In this document: piece after piece, positions 15,974-24,027 of the stretch | Numbering within the stretch: the first letter of the stretch is position 1 | How the letters are laid out: every line of letters begins with the position of its first letter | IMG/VR virus record: IMGVR_UViG_3300020463_002732 | Coordinates: 1-43,500 of that record | Length of the DNA stretch: 43,500 nucleotides | DNA from: a virus | Strand: one strand, 5' to 3' | Notes under the pieces: generated by a model | The model's database searches: none | Told to the model about the DNA's origin: nothing | What the model saw: only the letters and a program-made list of their open reading frames with translations | Translations under genes and position numbers: made by a program

Positions 15974-17034
15974 TTAAAGTAATCTTGTCTGTTGCCTTTT
16001 CTGTGTGTGTCTAAAGTGACACAATGGAATCCACCTGCCATGGCACGTGCATGGCGCATGTTTAGACCTATTGTATCAATGCCATGTTTATCAAGCTCTT
16101 TTCGAAGTTTCTCCTGTTTAATATCGCATATAACCAGTTGCTCATTAACACTGAAAAAATTAAGTCCGATATAAGGTGAAGTTGTGGTGACTCCATTTGG
16201 GAGATGACATCCTATATCCACAATAGAATCAGCAGGAAAATAAATTTTGTCCCATTTATCAAATATATTTGGATATCGATTTGGGTTGACTCTCGCGCCA
16301 TTAAATAGGACTAATCCTGGGCGAATTGGCAATATGGTGCTATCAAAATGTGCAAATGAATAAAACTTATCTGCAATGTGTATACGATATCCGCGTGGTT
16401 CCAAAATAGTCTTTAGCCATTGAGCTCCAAGCATTGTGCCAGAATTACTCACTTGATACAATAAGTCATTGCCAAGTCTAACAATATTTGGGGCATCGAA
16501 AATTATTTCTTTATCAACAACAGATGGCTCATCCAGATCAACCATTTGATATAGGTCATCTAGCAACTGTGGTTTTGGTGCCGAGATCCATTCTGTACCA
16601 TTTGACATCGCTTCATACAAAAAGTTTCTATAAGCAGTTGTTTCAAAATATCTGCTTCTTAGGGGTGATGCACAATCAATTATTAAATTATCTAATGGTA
16701 ACAACAGGTCACGACATGAATATGTTTGGTATCCTGTGGTGGTCCAATTAGGACTACTAAAATTTTTTTCATGGTTAAGTGTTGTAGGGCGTCTTACTTT
16801 GACTCCTAAAGTTTTCAGTGTATCACTTAAAATATCAAGATCCTCATTTGCTTCTTCAATTATTTTTTTATCCATTGGGCCAGGTAAATCTTTGATATCA
16901 TCATAGTTTTCGGTTGTGAAACAAAATGCATGTGTGCTGGCATCAAGTGTAGGTACCCGTGCATTGTTGGCTGTACCAACAAAACATTCAACTAAGGGAT
17001 CCCAATCATTATGTGAAGAAACAATACTAGACAT
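15970..17034 (-). CDS. Amidinotransferase (AGAT/StrB family)
   Basis: These enzymes transfer the amidino group of arginine to an amine acceptor through a cysteine intermediate. Visible are the N-terminal DWDPLVECFVG (typical EWDPLxEVVVG), AHFDSTILPIRPGLVLFN with the catalytic histidine (about residue 229), and the terminal GGFHCVTLDTHR with the nucleophile (about residue 338). The length of 354 is normal. The start at 17034 has a GGAAG site and overlaps the aminotransferase stop by 8 bases. In-frame ATGs at 17103 and 17049 are less likely. The acceptor is unknown. StrB, SxtG and glycine amidinotransferase belong to this family. Confidence 0.88.
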   Translation of the reverse strand: MSSIVSSHNDWDPLVECFVGTANNARVPTLDASTHAFCFTTENYDDIKDLPGPMDKKIIEEANEDLDILSDTLKTLGVKVRRPTTLNHEKNFSSPNWTTTGYQTYSCRDLLLPLDNLIIDCASPLRSRYFETTAYRNFLYEAMSNGTEWISAPKPQLLDDLYQMVDLDEPSVVDKEIIFDAPNIVRLGNDLLYQVSNSGTMLGAQWLKTILEPRGYRIHIADKFYSFAHFDSTILPIRPGLVLFNGARVNPNRYPNIFDKWDKIYFPADSIVDIGCHLPNGVTTTSPYIGLNFFSVNEQLVICDIKQEKLRKELDKHGIDTIGLNMRHARAMAGGFHCVTLDTHRKGNRQDYFN

Positions 17035-17956
17035 AATTTTTTCTTCCATCCCATATTCTAGAGAAACACAATCTATTTGTTTGACCGCCTCGATTGTACT
17101 CATTAAACTTTTGTTTGTGATCTATTCCAAAATATACACATGGGGAAGGTTCGACATGTAATTCTTTGCACATTAAACTTTGTTTTGACTTGTACTTGTT
17201 ATGGATAAAACTTGCATTAAATTTTTGTATTAGCTTTTGTCCTACATATACACTCAGTAAATTGATATAGTTGTACTGATCATCATTAACCACGTAAAGT
17301 TGGTCTTCAAACTTTTGCCTTTGCATTCTTATTCCTACTCTATAATGTTCAATAGGAAAAACTTTGGACAAAGATGATACAACATATTCTATACACTTAT
17401 GTGATAGATCAATTTCCATATGAACAGCAAGATTAACGTATGCAAGATCTAACATAACAGGAACATTGGCATTGTCGCACTTTGTTAATAAATTTTCAAG
17501 TTCTTCAGGCACTGCTCCTGTGTCGCCGAAAGGAGCACTAATTAGCACAACATCATTTGGTTTTATATCGTCTTCATTTAACCATGCAAAATTATTTTTG
17601 TACCACAAATTTTTCATCATTTGGCTGTAAAAATATTCTCCTTGGCGAAGTCTAAGTCTTTTATTATCTCTATATCTTAGGTAGAATTGTGCAAATGACT
17701 CTGTAGTGCCTTGTGTAAAACATAGGTGGTTATATTCTTGCCAGCCGTTTATGCCAGGATGTGTTGAAAATATCCAATCTTTATAAGTTTGTAAAAAATT
17801 ATTTTTTATTTCATCGTGTGAAATACTATATTGATCTGTCATGTAATTATGCACAGCAAGATCACGCACTGCACAAGTCTCGCTGTCATGCACACTATAT
17901 CCGCCACCAAAAGGTTTATTTTTTAGATCAGGTAAATTTGTTTGTGTATTGTTCAC
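17027..17956 (-). CDS. Fold-type I PLP aminotransferase-like enzyme
   Basis: The 309-residue protein shows a CFTQGTTESFAQF cofactor-phosphate region, VMLDLAYVNLA (the class I D-x-A-Y aspartate contacting the PLP nitrogen), and VSSLSKVFPIEHYRVGIRM, where SLSK provides the Schiff-base lysine and the R-x-G-x-R resembles RxGY/RxGW of aminotransferases. It is shorter than typical class I enzymes (about 350-400), mainly in the C-terminal domain. GTG starts at 17956 or 17977 are possible; the first is one base past the preceding stop. It is the middle gene of a three-gene operon. Confidence 0.78.
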   Translation of the reverse strand: MNNTQTNLPDLKNKPFGGGYSVHDSETCAVRDLAVHNYMTDQYSISHDEIKNNFLQTYKDWIFSTHPGINGWQEYNHLCFTQGTTESFAQFYLRYRDNKRLRLRQGEYFYSQMMKNLWYKNNFAWLNEDDIKPNDVVLISAPFGDTGAVPEELENLLTKCDNANVPVMLDLAYVNLAVHMEIDLSHKCIEYVVSSLSKVFPIEHYRVGIRMQRQKFEDQLYVVNDDQYNYINLLSVYVGQKLIQKFNASFIHNKYKSKQSLMCKELHVEPSPCVYFGIDHKQKFNEYNRGGQTNRLCFSRIWDGRKNYV

Positions 17957-17957
17957 T

Positions 17958-18491
17958 TTAAGAAAGTAAGAAACCACTAATTTGTAAAGTATACTTGTTA
18001 GATAGTCCTACATTAGCTCCAATGTGTGCAACAGAATGATCCCACATGTGTCCTTCACCTTGCTTCCAATTATAATCAACAGTTTTGTTATATTGTAAAA
18101 AATGGCCAATATCCCAATCTTGCAAAAAAATGTTTGCCCTTACGATAGGATTGGTATTATCCGGATGTTTCATTTGCACTTTGTAAAATGTATCTCGATG
18201 CCATGGAATCAAACATCCTGGTGGCTGTTTAATTGAACTAATGCTTAGAACTTGCATGTTTAATTTTAATCCATACTCGTGATAATCTAGTTCATCTTCA
18301 TCCCAAAATTTTTGCCAACACCAAGTATTTGCATAGTTAAAAGTATAAGGATATCCATACTTTTTATAGTCTTCTGGTAAATGTTCTTTTAGTATCCTTT
18401 GCCAGTCATGGATTACTGATTTTCCATGTGGTGCGTAATCAGTATCAATAAATTTATTGTAATCGATGTTTAAACTAACTTTGCGATGCAT
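17958..18491 (-). CDS. 2OG-Fe(II) oxygenase (aspartyl/asparaginyl hydroxylase-like)
   Basis: The 177-residue protein has CLIPWHRDTFYKV, with the HxD iron motif, and VRANIFLQDWDIGHFLQY and WDHSVAHIGANVG, which supply the distal histidine and strand. It resembles cupin-type aspartyl/asparaginyl beta-hydroxylase-like phage oxygenases. It would hydroxylate a substrate using 2-oxoglutarate and oxygen. The ATG at 18491 is chosen over an upstream in-frame start because a weak AGTAGG site precedes it and the upstream residues are of low complexity. It is the first gene of the operon, so it is translated first. Confidence 0.75.
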   Translation of the reverse strand: MHRKVSLNIDYNKFIDTDYAPHGKSVIHDWQRILKEHLPEDYKKYGYPYTFNYANTWCWQKFWDEDELDYHEYGLKLNMQVLSISSIKQPPGCLIPWHRDTFYKVQMKHPDNTNPIVRANIFLQDWDIGHFLQYNKTVDYNWKQGEGHMWDHSVAHIGANVGLSNKYTLQISGFLLS

Positions 18492-18590
18492 ACGCCTACT
18501 TATTTGTTTTTTTGATAATAATAGTATATAATGATACACTAGGAAGAACAATTGATCTTATCTTATCAACCTGCTAATATAAACAATAAT
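18492..18590. promoter_or_regulatory. Divergent promoter region
   Basis: This gap separates the minus-strand oxygenase operon from the plus-strand gene at 18591. On plus, TTGATC (18552-18557), 17 bases and TAATAT (18575-18580) lie 10 bases before the ATG. On minus, TATACT lies opposite, about 38 bases before the oxygenase ATG, with a weak TTGTTC 17 bases upstream. The region is very AT-rich. Confidence 0.5.
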
Positions 18591-19265
18591 ATGCCAACAT
18601 GTCCCTACTGTGCTAAAACATTCAGGAGACAATCCACTCTAGACATCCACATGTGCGAACCAAAACGAAGATGGGACCAAAAAGACAACAAAGTGCATGT
18701 ACTGGCATTTGAAATTTTCAAACGATTCTATGAAATAAATTATTCAAATCAAAAGCCAAAACAGTTTGTTGACTTTGCAAACTCTCAATATTACAGAGCA
18801 TTTATAAAAACTGCACAATTCATAACTGCAAACACACCAGTTGAGATAGGCGCATTCATAGACTGGCTTTGTACATCGAAGATAAGAATAGATTCTTGGC
18901 CCAAGCAGTCTACTATAGATCAATATCTCAAACATTTGATAAGAACAGAAGGTGTTACACAGGCATTGAACCGCACAATAACCACAATGGGAGAATGGGC
19001 TCAACAAGAGTCAGCAAGACTTGAAGATTTTTTCAAATATGTAAATCTTAATCGTGTAACACAAATGATTGCCAACGGCAAAATATCGCCGTGGGTGGCA
19101 CTTAACTGTGAAACAGGCAAAGACATGATTACAATTATGCATGATGATCACATCAAAATAATATATGAAATGATTGATCCAGAATGGTGGAAAAGAACAT
19201 TTCGAAAACGTGAAGAAGATTGTGACTTTGTTAAGTCAACTCTTAGAGAAGCAGGCATTGAGTGA
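18591..19265 (+). CDS. Zinc-finger phage protein of unknown function
   Basis: The 224-residue protein starts with CPYCAKTFRRQSTLDIHMCE, a C-x2-C-x12-H-x3-C variant of the classical zinc finger, next to a basic KRR segment. The rest is helical (IFKRFYEINY, TIDQYLKHLIR, EWAQQESARLEDFFKYV) and ends FVKSTLREAGIE. A DNA- or RNA-binding role is plausible. I recall similar proteins in T4-like cyanophages, but this needs a search. The ATG at 18591 is preferred over the TTG at 18552, which lies inside the promoter. Confidence 0.68.
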   Translation: MPTCPYCAKTFRRQSTLDIHMCEPKRRWDQKDNKVHVLAFEIFKRFYEINYSNQKPKQFVDFANSQYYRAFIKTAQFITANTPVEIGAFIDWLCTSKIRIDSWPKQSTIDQYLKHLIRTEGVTQALNRTITTMGEWAQQESARLEDFFKYVNLNRVTQMIANGKISPWVALNCETGKDMITIMHDDHIKIIYEMIDPEWWKRTFRKREEDCDFVKSTLREAGIE

Positions 19266-19588
19266 CACGCCTTTACATGACTAGAGATAAAAAATTTGTA
19301 GATCCTGATTTGTTGCTACATGGATGTGGCCTAAACAAAAAATACAAATATAGGATATCATTAAATGACTATGGAGTTGGATATGACTTAATTATGTGGT
19401 GTGCAAAACACTGTAAGTCCAAATGGGGATGGTATTTCAAACCTTTGCAGAATGTACCATACAATCTAGATATTTTTGCTGACGAATATGACTACGACAA
19501 GCAGATGGCATTTTTGTCTTTTAAATCAAAAAAAGATGCTGTATACTATATGCTAACACATGGACCAAACAATAGTCAAAGAACTTAA
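19262..19588 (+). CDS. Unrecognised 108-residue protein
   Basis: A GTG start at 19262 overlaps the preceding TGA (GTGA). An ATG at 19277 is an alternative. The sequence is aromatic-rich (KYKYRISLNDYGVGYDLIMW, SKWGWYFKPL) and ends with a DYDKQMAFLSFKSKKDAVYYMLTHG block, resembling a small beta-alpha phage accessory protein. Its last 29 bases overlap the next small gene. Function unknown. Confidence 0.6.
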   Translation: MTRLYMTRDKKFVDPDLLLHGCGLNKKYKYRISLNDYGVGYDLIMWCAKHCKSKWGWYFKPLQNVPYNLDIFADEYDYDKQMAFLSFKSKKDAVYYMLTHGPNNSQRT

Positions 19589-19709
19589 AAAAATACAAAA
19601 ACAAATAGAAGCATTAGATAAAAAACTTGATGCTCATATAAGTTTTATTGAATCCGTTTATAATCCATTGAGTAAGAGTATTGATAGATTTAAAAAAATA
19701 TTCAAGTGA
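19560..19709 (+). CDS. Small coiled-coil protein (49 residues)
   Basis: The ATG at 19560 lies inside the previous gene in another frame and opens 49 codons to a TGA at 19707-19709, which overlaps the GTG of the next gene. The sequence VKELKKIQKQIEALDKKLDAH has heptad-like spacing of hydrophobic residues, so a coiled coil is likely. The tail is basic (SIDRFKKIFK). It is plausible because it fills a gap and joins both neighbours by overlaps. Confidence 0.5.
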   Translation: MDQTIVKELKKIQKQIEALDKKLDAHISFIESVYNPLSKSIDRFKKIFK

Positions 19710-19837
19710 ACAAAATTATAAAACAACTAGCATTAATTGATGTACTTAAACATGATCCAAAAGACAAAAGATATAAACCAAAAGACTTTGTTAATTTCCA
19801 AAAAATTATCGAATGTATTAGGAAAAACATGCAATGA
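19706..19837 (+). CDS. Small helical protein (43 residues)
   Basis: A GTG at 19706 overlaps the preceding TGA and opens 43 codons ending at 19835-19837, overlapping the next ATG (ATGA). The peptide is lysine-rich (LKHDPKDKRYKPKDF) with two short helices. The paired overlaps are the main support. No function can be assigned. Confidence 0.45.
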   Translation: MNKIIKQLALIDVLKHDPKDKRYKPKDFVNFQKIIECIRKNMQ

Positions 19838-20025
19838 AATACAAATGTGTTGAAAGAGGCAAAGACTATAGAATTTTTCAAAACACGTTTTTAGGAATAT
19901 TTGTTTCGTACACTTTAGAAGATAGTAGAAATACAACACATAAGGGTGGCACAGAATTTAATGTTAAACTAACAGACTATTATTTTAAAACGCTGGAACA
20001 AGTTAGGAAAAAATTACATGCCTGA
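19834..20025 (+). CDS. Unrecognised 63-residue protein
   Basis: The ATG is in an ATGA overlap with the previous small gene, and the end overlaps the DnaE-like mini gene by 8 bases. The sequence, with YKCVERGKDYRIFQNTFLG and KLTDYYFKTLEQVRKKLHA, looks like a beta-hairpin followed by a helix. No known domain is recognised. Confidence 0.55.
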   Translation: MKYKCVERGKDYRIFQNTFLGIFVSYTLEDSRNTTHKGGTEFNVKLTDYYFKTLEQVRKKLHA

Positions 20026-20581
20026 TATAGATGTTGACTTTGCTGATAGACAAAAAATTTTAGATGTGTTGCCGCACACACGTGCAACCATATGGGATGA
20101 CAAAGGCATCAAGCCACACAACACAGGTGTATATTTTGTCGATGTTCCAACTATTCCAAACACAGATCAATCCGCTTTTGATCACAAGGTTGCTGATGAA
20201 CTTGGATATTTTAAGTTGGACTTTTTAAATGTAAACATCTATTCAAATGTGCAATCGAGACAACATCTCCAAGACCTATTCAACATGGAACCACCATGGC
20301 ACAAGTTACAAGACAAAACATTTGTCGATCAACTATTTCATCTCAACGGACACTTTGATGTTGTAGAAAAATTACAACCAGTTACGCTTGAACAGTTGGC
20401 GGCGTGTTTGGCTATAATAAGACCAGCAAAAAAATATTTGTTTGATAAAGATTGGACAACAATTAATAATGAAGTGTGGACTAAGCCAACAGATGGACAA
20501 TATTTTTTTAAGAAAGCACACGCATATTCATACGCTGGTGCTGTGATTGTGCATATGAATCTAATTGACTCTGCGAATTAG
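20018..20581 (+). CDS. Mini DnaE-like protein (187 residues)
   Basis: The protein starts exactly at the DnaE palm motif PDIDVDF (D3 and D5, matching E. coli PolIII alpha D401 and D403), reaches YFKLDFLN (D68, matching D555) after only about 60 residues, then has LFHLNGHFDVVEKLQPVTLE followed by LAACLAIIRP, matching FQLESxGMxxLxxxLxPxxFEDxxAxxALxRPG, and ends with KKAHAYSYAGAVIVHMNLI, matching the SHAxxYAxxxYxxAxLK helix. PHP, thumb, most of the fingers and the OB domain are missing. It may be a regulator or a reduced polymerase. The alignment is by eye. Confidence 0.6.
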   Translation: MPDIDVDFADRQKILDVLPHTRATIWDDKGIKPHNTGVYFVDVPTIPNTDQSAFDHKVADELGYFKLDFLNVNIYSNVQSRQHLQDLFNMEPPWHKLQDKTFVDQLFHLNGHFDVVEKLQPVTLEQLAACLAIIRPAKKYLFDKDWTTINNEVWTKPTDGQYFFKKAHAYSYAGAVIVHMNLIDSAN

Positions 20582-20935
20582 TTGAACAGTTTTTCTACGT
20601 ATCCTTTTGGAATTTGTTAAATCACTTAGTTGCACTGTAGGGCCAAAAAGCACTTCACACTCTTTAAGGGAAAATGATACTAGATAGGGTCTAAATGGCG
20701 CAAAGCTTTCACCTATAAAAATATTGATTGGCAACTTCCTATTGGATTCCCACCACCAGGATTTGCCATGTTCTAAAAAAATATTTCGTAAACTTGCAGG
20801 GATTTGCTCATAACTGTAAAGAGATAAAATTTTTTCATCACAATTTTGCACAATGCCAAGATACTCTTCTTTTGCAACTTTTATAAGCGTAAGGAAAGGA
20901 TGATTGTTTTGTACATCATGTAGATTTATTGCCAT
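20561..20935 (-). CDS. Unrecognised minus-strand protein
   Basis: The 124-residue protein is encoded opposite its neighbours and overlaps the mini DnaE gene tail-to-tail by 21 bases. It has alternating hydrophobic strands (FLTLIKVAKEEYLGIVQN, PYLVSFSLKECEVLFGP) and ends in a very basic tail (KRIRRKTVQLIRRVN). A small phage regulatory protein is possible. The start MAINLHD was chosen as the only ATG giving the whole block. Confidence 0.55.
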   Translation of the reverse strand: MAINLHDVQNNHPFLTLIKVAKEEYLGIVQNCDEKILSLYSYEQIPASLRNIFLEHGKSWWWESNRKLPINIFIGESFAPFRPYLVSFSLKECEVLFGPTVQLSDLTNSKRIRRKTVQLIRRVN

Positions 20936-20983
20936 TTGTGTTAATTACCATACACCAATTGTAAAGAAGTGCCATTGTGGTTA

Positions 20984-20991
20984 TATAAATA
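20984..20991 (+). promoter_or_regulatory. T4-type late promoter TATAAATA
   Basis: A perfect TATAAATA lies 11 bases before the ATG of the virion protein gene at 21003. This matches the late-promoter consensus used with phage late sigma (gp55) and co-activators in T4 and in T4-like marine phages. Confidence 0.75.
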
Positions 20992-21002
20992 TTCAAAATG
21001 CC

Positions 21003-21806
21003 ATGCAGTATGCCACAGGATATAAACTTACTAATCTATTAGATGTGTTTGTTCACACAGATGGCACTGAGCGAAGGTTTGAAAAAGTGTACGAAAGAGC
21101 AATAAAACTATACAAAGAATTTGACAATGTGTTCACAATAGTTGTGAAGAATCAAGATCAAAAAAAGCAATTCGTTAATGGCACTGAATGTGAACTACAG
21201 ATATCAGACGAGAGAGGTAATCTTGTGACAACCATAGTCGGTGAAGTACAGGATGATGGATCCACTGCATCTACTAAAGGACATATTAAATTTACCATCA
21301 CTGAATCGAACATGTTAAACTTGGAGTCAAAGTTTTATCATGGCGCACTACGTTTTACTGATCAGGATTCCACGGTTAAAATTTTGTATGCTGACACTAG
21401 ATTTGACGCCGCCATACAATTTGAAGTGGTTAAAGGCACAACTCCAGAGTTTATTGCATCTCAAGTCATAACACAATTCTCATTGATTGGTGACGAATTT
21501 GTATCATCATCTGTAGATGCAAAGCCAAATCAAAACTCCAATTCGGCACTGCACACTGTTGTGTATTATCTTACTAATTTTTCTGGTTCAATTAAAATAT
21601 TGGGCACAATGACTGATGGCGCATCCTATGCCACTGACTCACAACAAGATGATTTTTTCTTGATTGACAAACAAACCTACTCAGAACAAAGCACTAATCA
21701 ATACGTTAACTTTACTGGTATACTTAAACGTATTGCTATTGTAGTGCAGGCTGATGATTCCTCAACAGCACTAACTGGACTTGACAAAGTATTGTATAGA
21801 TCATAA
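21003..21806 (+). CDS. Virion structural protein
   Basis: The 267-residue protein has a beta-rich body with blocks seen in structural proteins of marine myoviruses: ALHTVVYYLTNFSGSIKILGT followed by a variable loop, then VNFTGILKRIAIVVQA, and a terminal LTGLDKVLYRS (I recall similar VDKILYRS ends in cyanophage structural proteins). The perfect late promoter directly upstream supports a virion role. The ATG at 21003 is the first in frame after the late promoter. An upstream extension would cross that promoter. Confidence 0.68.
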   Translation: MQYATGYKLTNLLDVFVHTDGTERRFEKVYERAIKLYKEFDNVFTIVVKNQDQKKQFVNGTECELQISDERGNLVTTIVGEVQDDGSTASTKGHIKFTITESNMLNLESKFYHGALRFTDQDSTVKILYADTRFDAAIQFEVVKGTTPEFIASQVITQFSLIGDEFVSSSVDAKPNQNSNSALHTVVYYLTNFSGSIKILGTMTDGASYATDSQQDDFFLIDKQTYSEQSTNQYVNFTGILKRIAIVVQADDSSTALTGLDKVLYRS

Positions 21807-21815
21807 CATATCTAT

Positions 21816-22214
21816 ATGGCCCTATTTGTATTCTACTTGCTAATGGTAAAACATTTCATAGGCGATTTTGCTTTACAGGGTAGACTTAAGGCCATCCATG
21901 ACAAACACCTATTGACATCCTTAAAAGGTCATTTACATGCTTTAGATCATGCAATTGGTTCTGCCTTTGTCTTTTTGTTTGTGTCATGTTATTTTTTAGC
22001 TCAGGGAAAAACTATATTTTTAAGTATTTTAATATTTCCTTTATTAGATTACATAACACATTTTTTTATAGATTGGCTAAAAAATAATTTTGTCAAGGCA
22101 AATGGCATGCAACAAAACGAAAGACGATATTGGATTTTAACTGGAATTGATCAAATATGTCATGCTACTGCATATTTCTTAATAGTAATTTTGTTTGACA
22201 TATATTTCATTTAG
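21816..22214 (+). CDS. DUF3307-like membrane protein
   Basis: The 132-residue protein has the DUF3307 pattern: KHFIGDFALQGR, then KGHLHALDHAIGSAFVFLFV, then FPLLDYITHFFIDWLKN and ILTGIDQICHATAYFLIVIL. There are about four membrane spans, with histidines and aspartates in the D-x-x-L-Q, D-H and D-Q-x-x-H positions. The role of the family is not known. It is common in phages and prophages. The gene lies 10 bases past the virion gene and is followed by the primase promoter. Confidence 0.68.
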   Translation: MALFVFYLLMVKHFIGDFALQGRLKAIHDKHLLTSLKGHLHALDHAIGSAFVFLFVSCYFLAQGKTIFLSILIFPLLDYITHFFIDWLKNNFVKANGMQQNERRYWILTGIDQICHATAYFLIVILFDIYFI

Positions 22215-22222
22215 TTTATAAT
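22195..22222 (+). promoter_or_regulatory. Early promoter for the primase gene
   Basis: TTGACA (22195-22200), 16 bases, then TATAAT (22217-22222), 7 bases before the ATG at 22230. This is nearly the same geometry as the early genes at 40-42 kb and predicts a leaderless or nearly leaderless mRNA. Confidence 0.7.
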
Positions 22223-22229
22223 ATATTTG

Positions 22230-23192
22230 ATGTTTCCGGTTCTCAGACAAACACTTGAGTCGCATCTTCCCTCCAAAAGGAAAAAAACTCCATCAGGTTG
22301 GACATCATTCAATGCGCCATGCTGTCACCACAACGGTGAGACGCAGGACACAAGAACAAGAGGAGGCATAATGTATCAGGCTGATGGTACTGTGCAATAC
22401 CATTGTTTTAACTGTGGCTTCAAAGCAAACTATACTCCAGGAAGATATCTTAATAATAGATTTCGTAAACTGCTTACTTGGTTGAATGTGTCATCATCAG
22501 AAATAGGTAAGTTAAGCATGCAGGCGATGAAACTTGCACAAGAAATTACTCCTCAAATAAAAACACAACAATATCAAGATATTGATTTCAAATACCAATC
22601 ATTGCCAAAAGATGCAACAATTGTAACGACACAAAAACATTGTGTAGATTACATTTCAAGTAGAGGATTTACAACACAAGACTTTAATTTTTATCATGCT
22701 CCTTCTATGCACACAAGAGTTATCGTGCCTATCCTATATCAAAATAAAAACATAGGATATGTGGCAAGAGCCATGCAAAAAGAAATAAAACCAAAATACT
22801 ACGCACAAGTACAACCAGGATCACTATTCAACATGGATGCACAACATTGGTCAAGAAAGTTTGTTGTGTTAGTTGAAGGAGTGTTTGACGCAATAATGTT
22901 AGACGCAGTGGCCATACTTGGCAGTGAAATCAGTGCTATGCAAAAACAACAAATTGATGCACTGAATAGAAAAGTTATCATAGTGCCTGATCGTGATCGA
23001 GCCGGAAGCAAACTTATTGATCAGGCCTGTGATTGGGGATGGTCAGTATCTATGCCACCATGGCATGAAGGCATCAAAGATGTCAACAACGCTGTGCTAA
23101 AATATGGCAAGATACTGACCATGCAAGCCATCCTCAAACACACTCACGAGACAAACACAAAAATAAAAGTAAGTGAAAAACTATGGATTTAA
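22230..23192 (+). CDS. DNA primase (T4 gp61-like)
   Basis: The 320-residue protein has an N-terminal zinc site (CCHHNGE, with a later CFNCGF pair) and a central TOPRIM domain: VLVEGVFDAIMLDAVA with the catalytic glutamate, and VIIVPDRDRAG with the DxD. These are the marks of a DnaG-like primase. The N-terminal zinc module and size fit T4-type gp61, which lays RNA primers for the lagging strand with gp41. gp41 is encoded 2 kb downstream. The ATG at 22230 is preferred over the TTG one codon upstream. Confidence 0.85.
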   Translation: MFPVLRQTLESHLPSKRKKTPSGWTSFNAPCCHHNGETQDTRTRGGIMYQADGTVQYHCFNCGFKANYTPGRYLNNRFRKLLTWLNVSSSEIGKLSMQAMKLAQEITPQIKTQQYQDIDFKYQSLPKDATIVTTQKHCVDYISSRGFTTQDFNFYHAPSMHTRVIVPILYQNKNIGYVARAMQKEIKPKYYAQVQPGSLFNMDAQHWSRKFVVLVEGVFDAIMLDAVAILGSEISAMQKQQIDALNRKVIIVPDRDRAGSKLIDQACDWGWSVSMPPWHEGIKDVNNAVLKYGKILTMQAILKHTHETNTKIKVSEKLWI

Positions 23193-23728
23193 CAGCACAC
23201 ACAATACACAATTACAGTGATCAGATTTGGATATTTCCAAATCTGCTTGACACTGAATATGCTAATAATGTATTAAACGTGCTAGAAAATTGTGAATATA
23301 CACAATCTAAAAAACTTGATCCTGGCAGTTTAAACTATGTGTTTGGCCAGTGTAAAAATGTGTCGCATGAAATAGTTGAATATGTCAATTCAAAAAATTT
23401 CCATGCATTCGTAAATCATCACACTTCACAAAACATTAGCACAACTTTAAGTTGCTGGGCTAGTGCTTATTCTTTTGGACACTACTTGACCCCACATTCT
23501 GATGCTGTTGGCAAACGCAAGATGGCATATATTTTCTACTTCAACAAAGGATGGAAGGCCGAATGGGGAGGAAATATTGCCTTTGATAAAGGCACCCATT
23601 GGCAGATGTTTGTTCCACAAAACGGCACTCTGATGTTGTTCAACGTAGAAGATAATAACAACAAACATATGGTTACAAATATTGCAGTAGATAGAACAAG
23701 ATATGCAATTACAGGATGGTTGATATAA
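23183..23728 (+). CDS. 2OG-Fe(II) oxygenase (prolyl-hydroxylase-like)
   Basis: The 181-residue protein has YLTPHSDAVGKRKMAYIFYF with the HxD motif, WGGNIAFD (the usual W.GGEL strand), and NKHMVTNIAVDRTRYAITGW with the distal histidine and the 2OG-binding arginine. The full double-stranded beta-helix appears present. Such enzymes occur often in marine phages, and their targets are mostly unknown. It overlaps the primase gene by 10 bases. It differs from the oxygenase at 17958, so the two probably have different substrates. Confidence 0.85.
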   Translation: MDLTAHTIHNYSDQIWIFPNLLDTEYANNVLNVLENCEYTQSKKLDPGSLNYVFGQCKNVSHEIVEYVNSKNFHAFVNHHTSQNISTTLSCWASAYSFGHYLTPHSDAVGKRKMAYIFYFNKGWKAEWGGNIAFDKGTHWQMFVPQNGTLMLFNVEDNNNKHMVTNIAVDRTRYAITGWLI

Positions 23729-24027
23729 TGCCATTTTATACCGAAAGAATAACTTTATATCGCAAAGCATGGAGAACAAATGATATCATTGGGTATATGG
23801 ATAGTGATGATTACAAAACATTAAAAGACACAGTGCATGGCAAAGCTATAATAAAAACAAAAATTAAGTTTGCATGGTTGCCTATAAGATTAAGAAATAA
23901 AAATTTTTTGTGGTTGAAAAATTATGTTGAACGCACACTAGAATATTTGAATGTTAGAGGACGTGAAAGACTTACCATGCAGGAATACACACTATTAAGA
24001 ATAAAGGGGACAAATGAAAACATATAA
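23728..24027 (+). CDS. Unrecognised 99-residue protein
   Basis: The ATG at 23728 shares a base with the preceding stop (TAATG), which is preferred over an in-frame ATG at 23716. The protein is basic (pattern KxKxKFxWLPIRLRNKNFLWL) with a possible helix-turn segment (RERLTMQEYTLLRIKG) near the end. It overlaps the methylase gene by 14 bases. Function unknown. Confidence 0.6.
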   Translation: MPFYTERITLYRKAWRTNDIIGYMDSDDYKTLKDTVHGKAIIKTKIKFAWLPIRLRNKNFLWLKNYVERTLEYLNVRGRERLTMQEYTLLRIKGTNENI

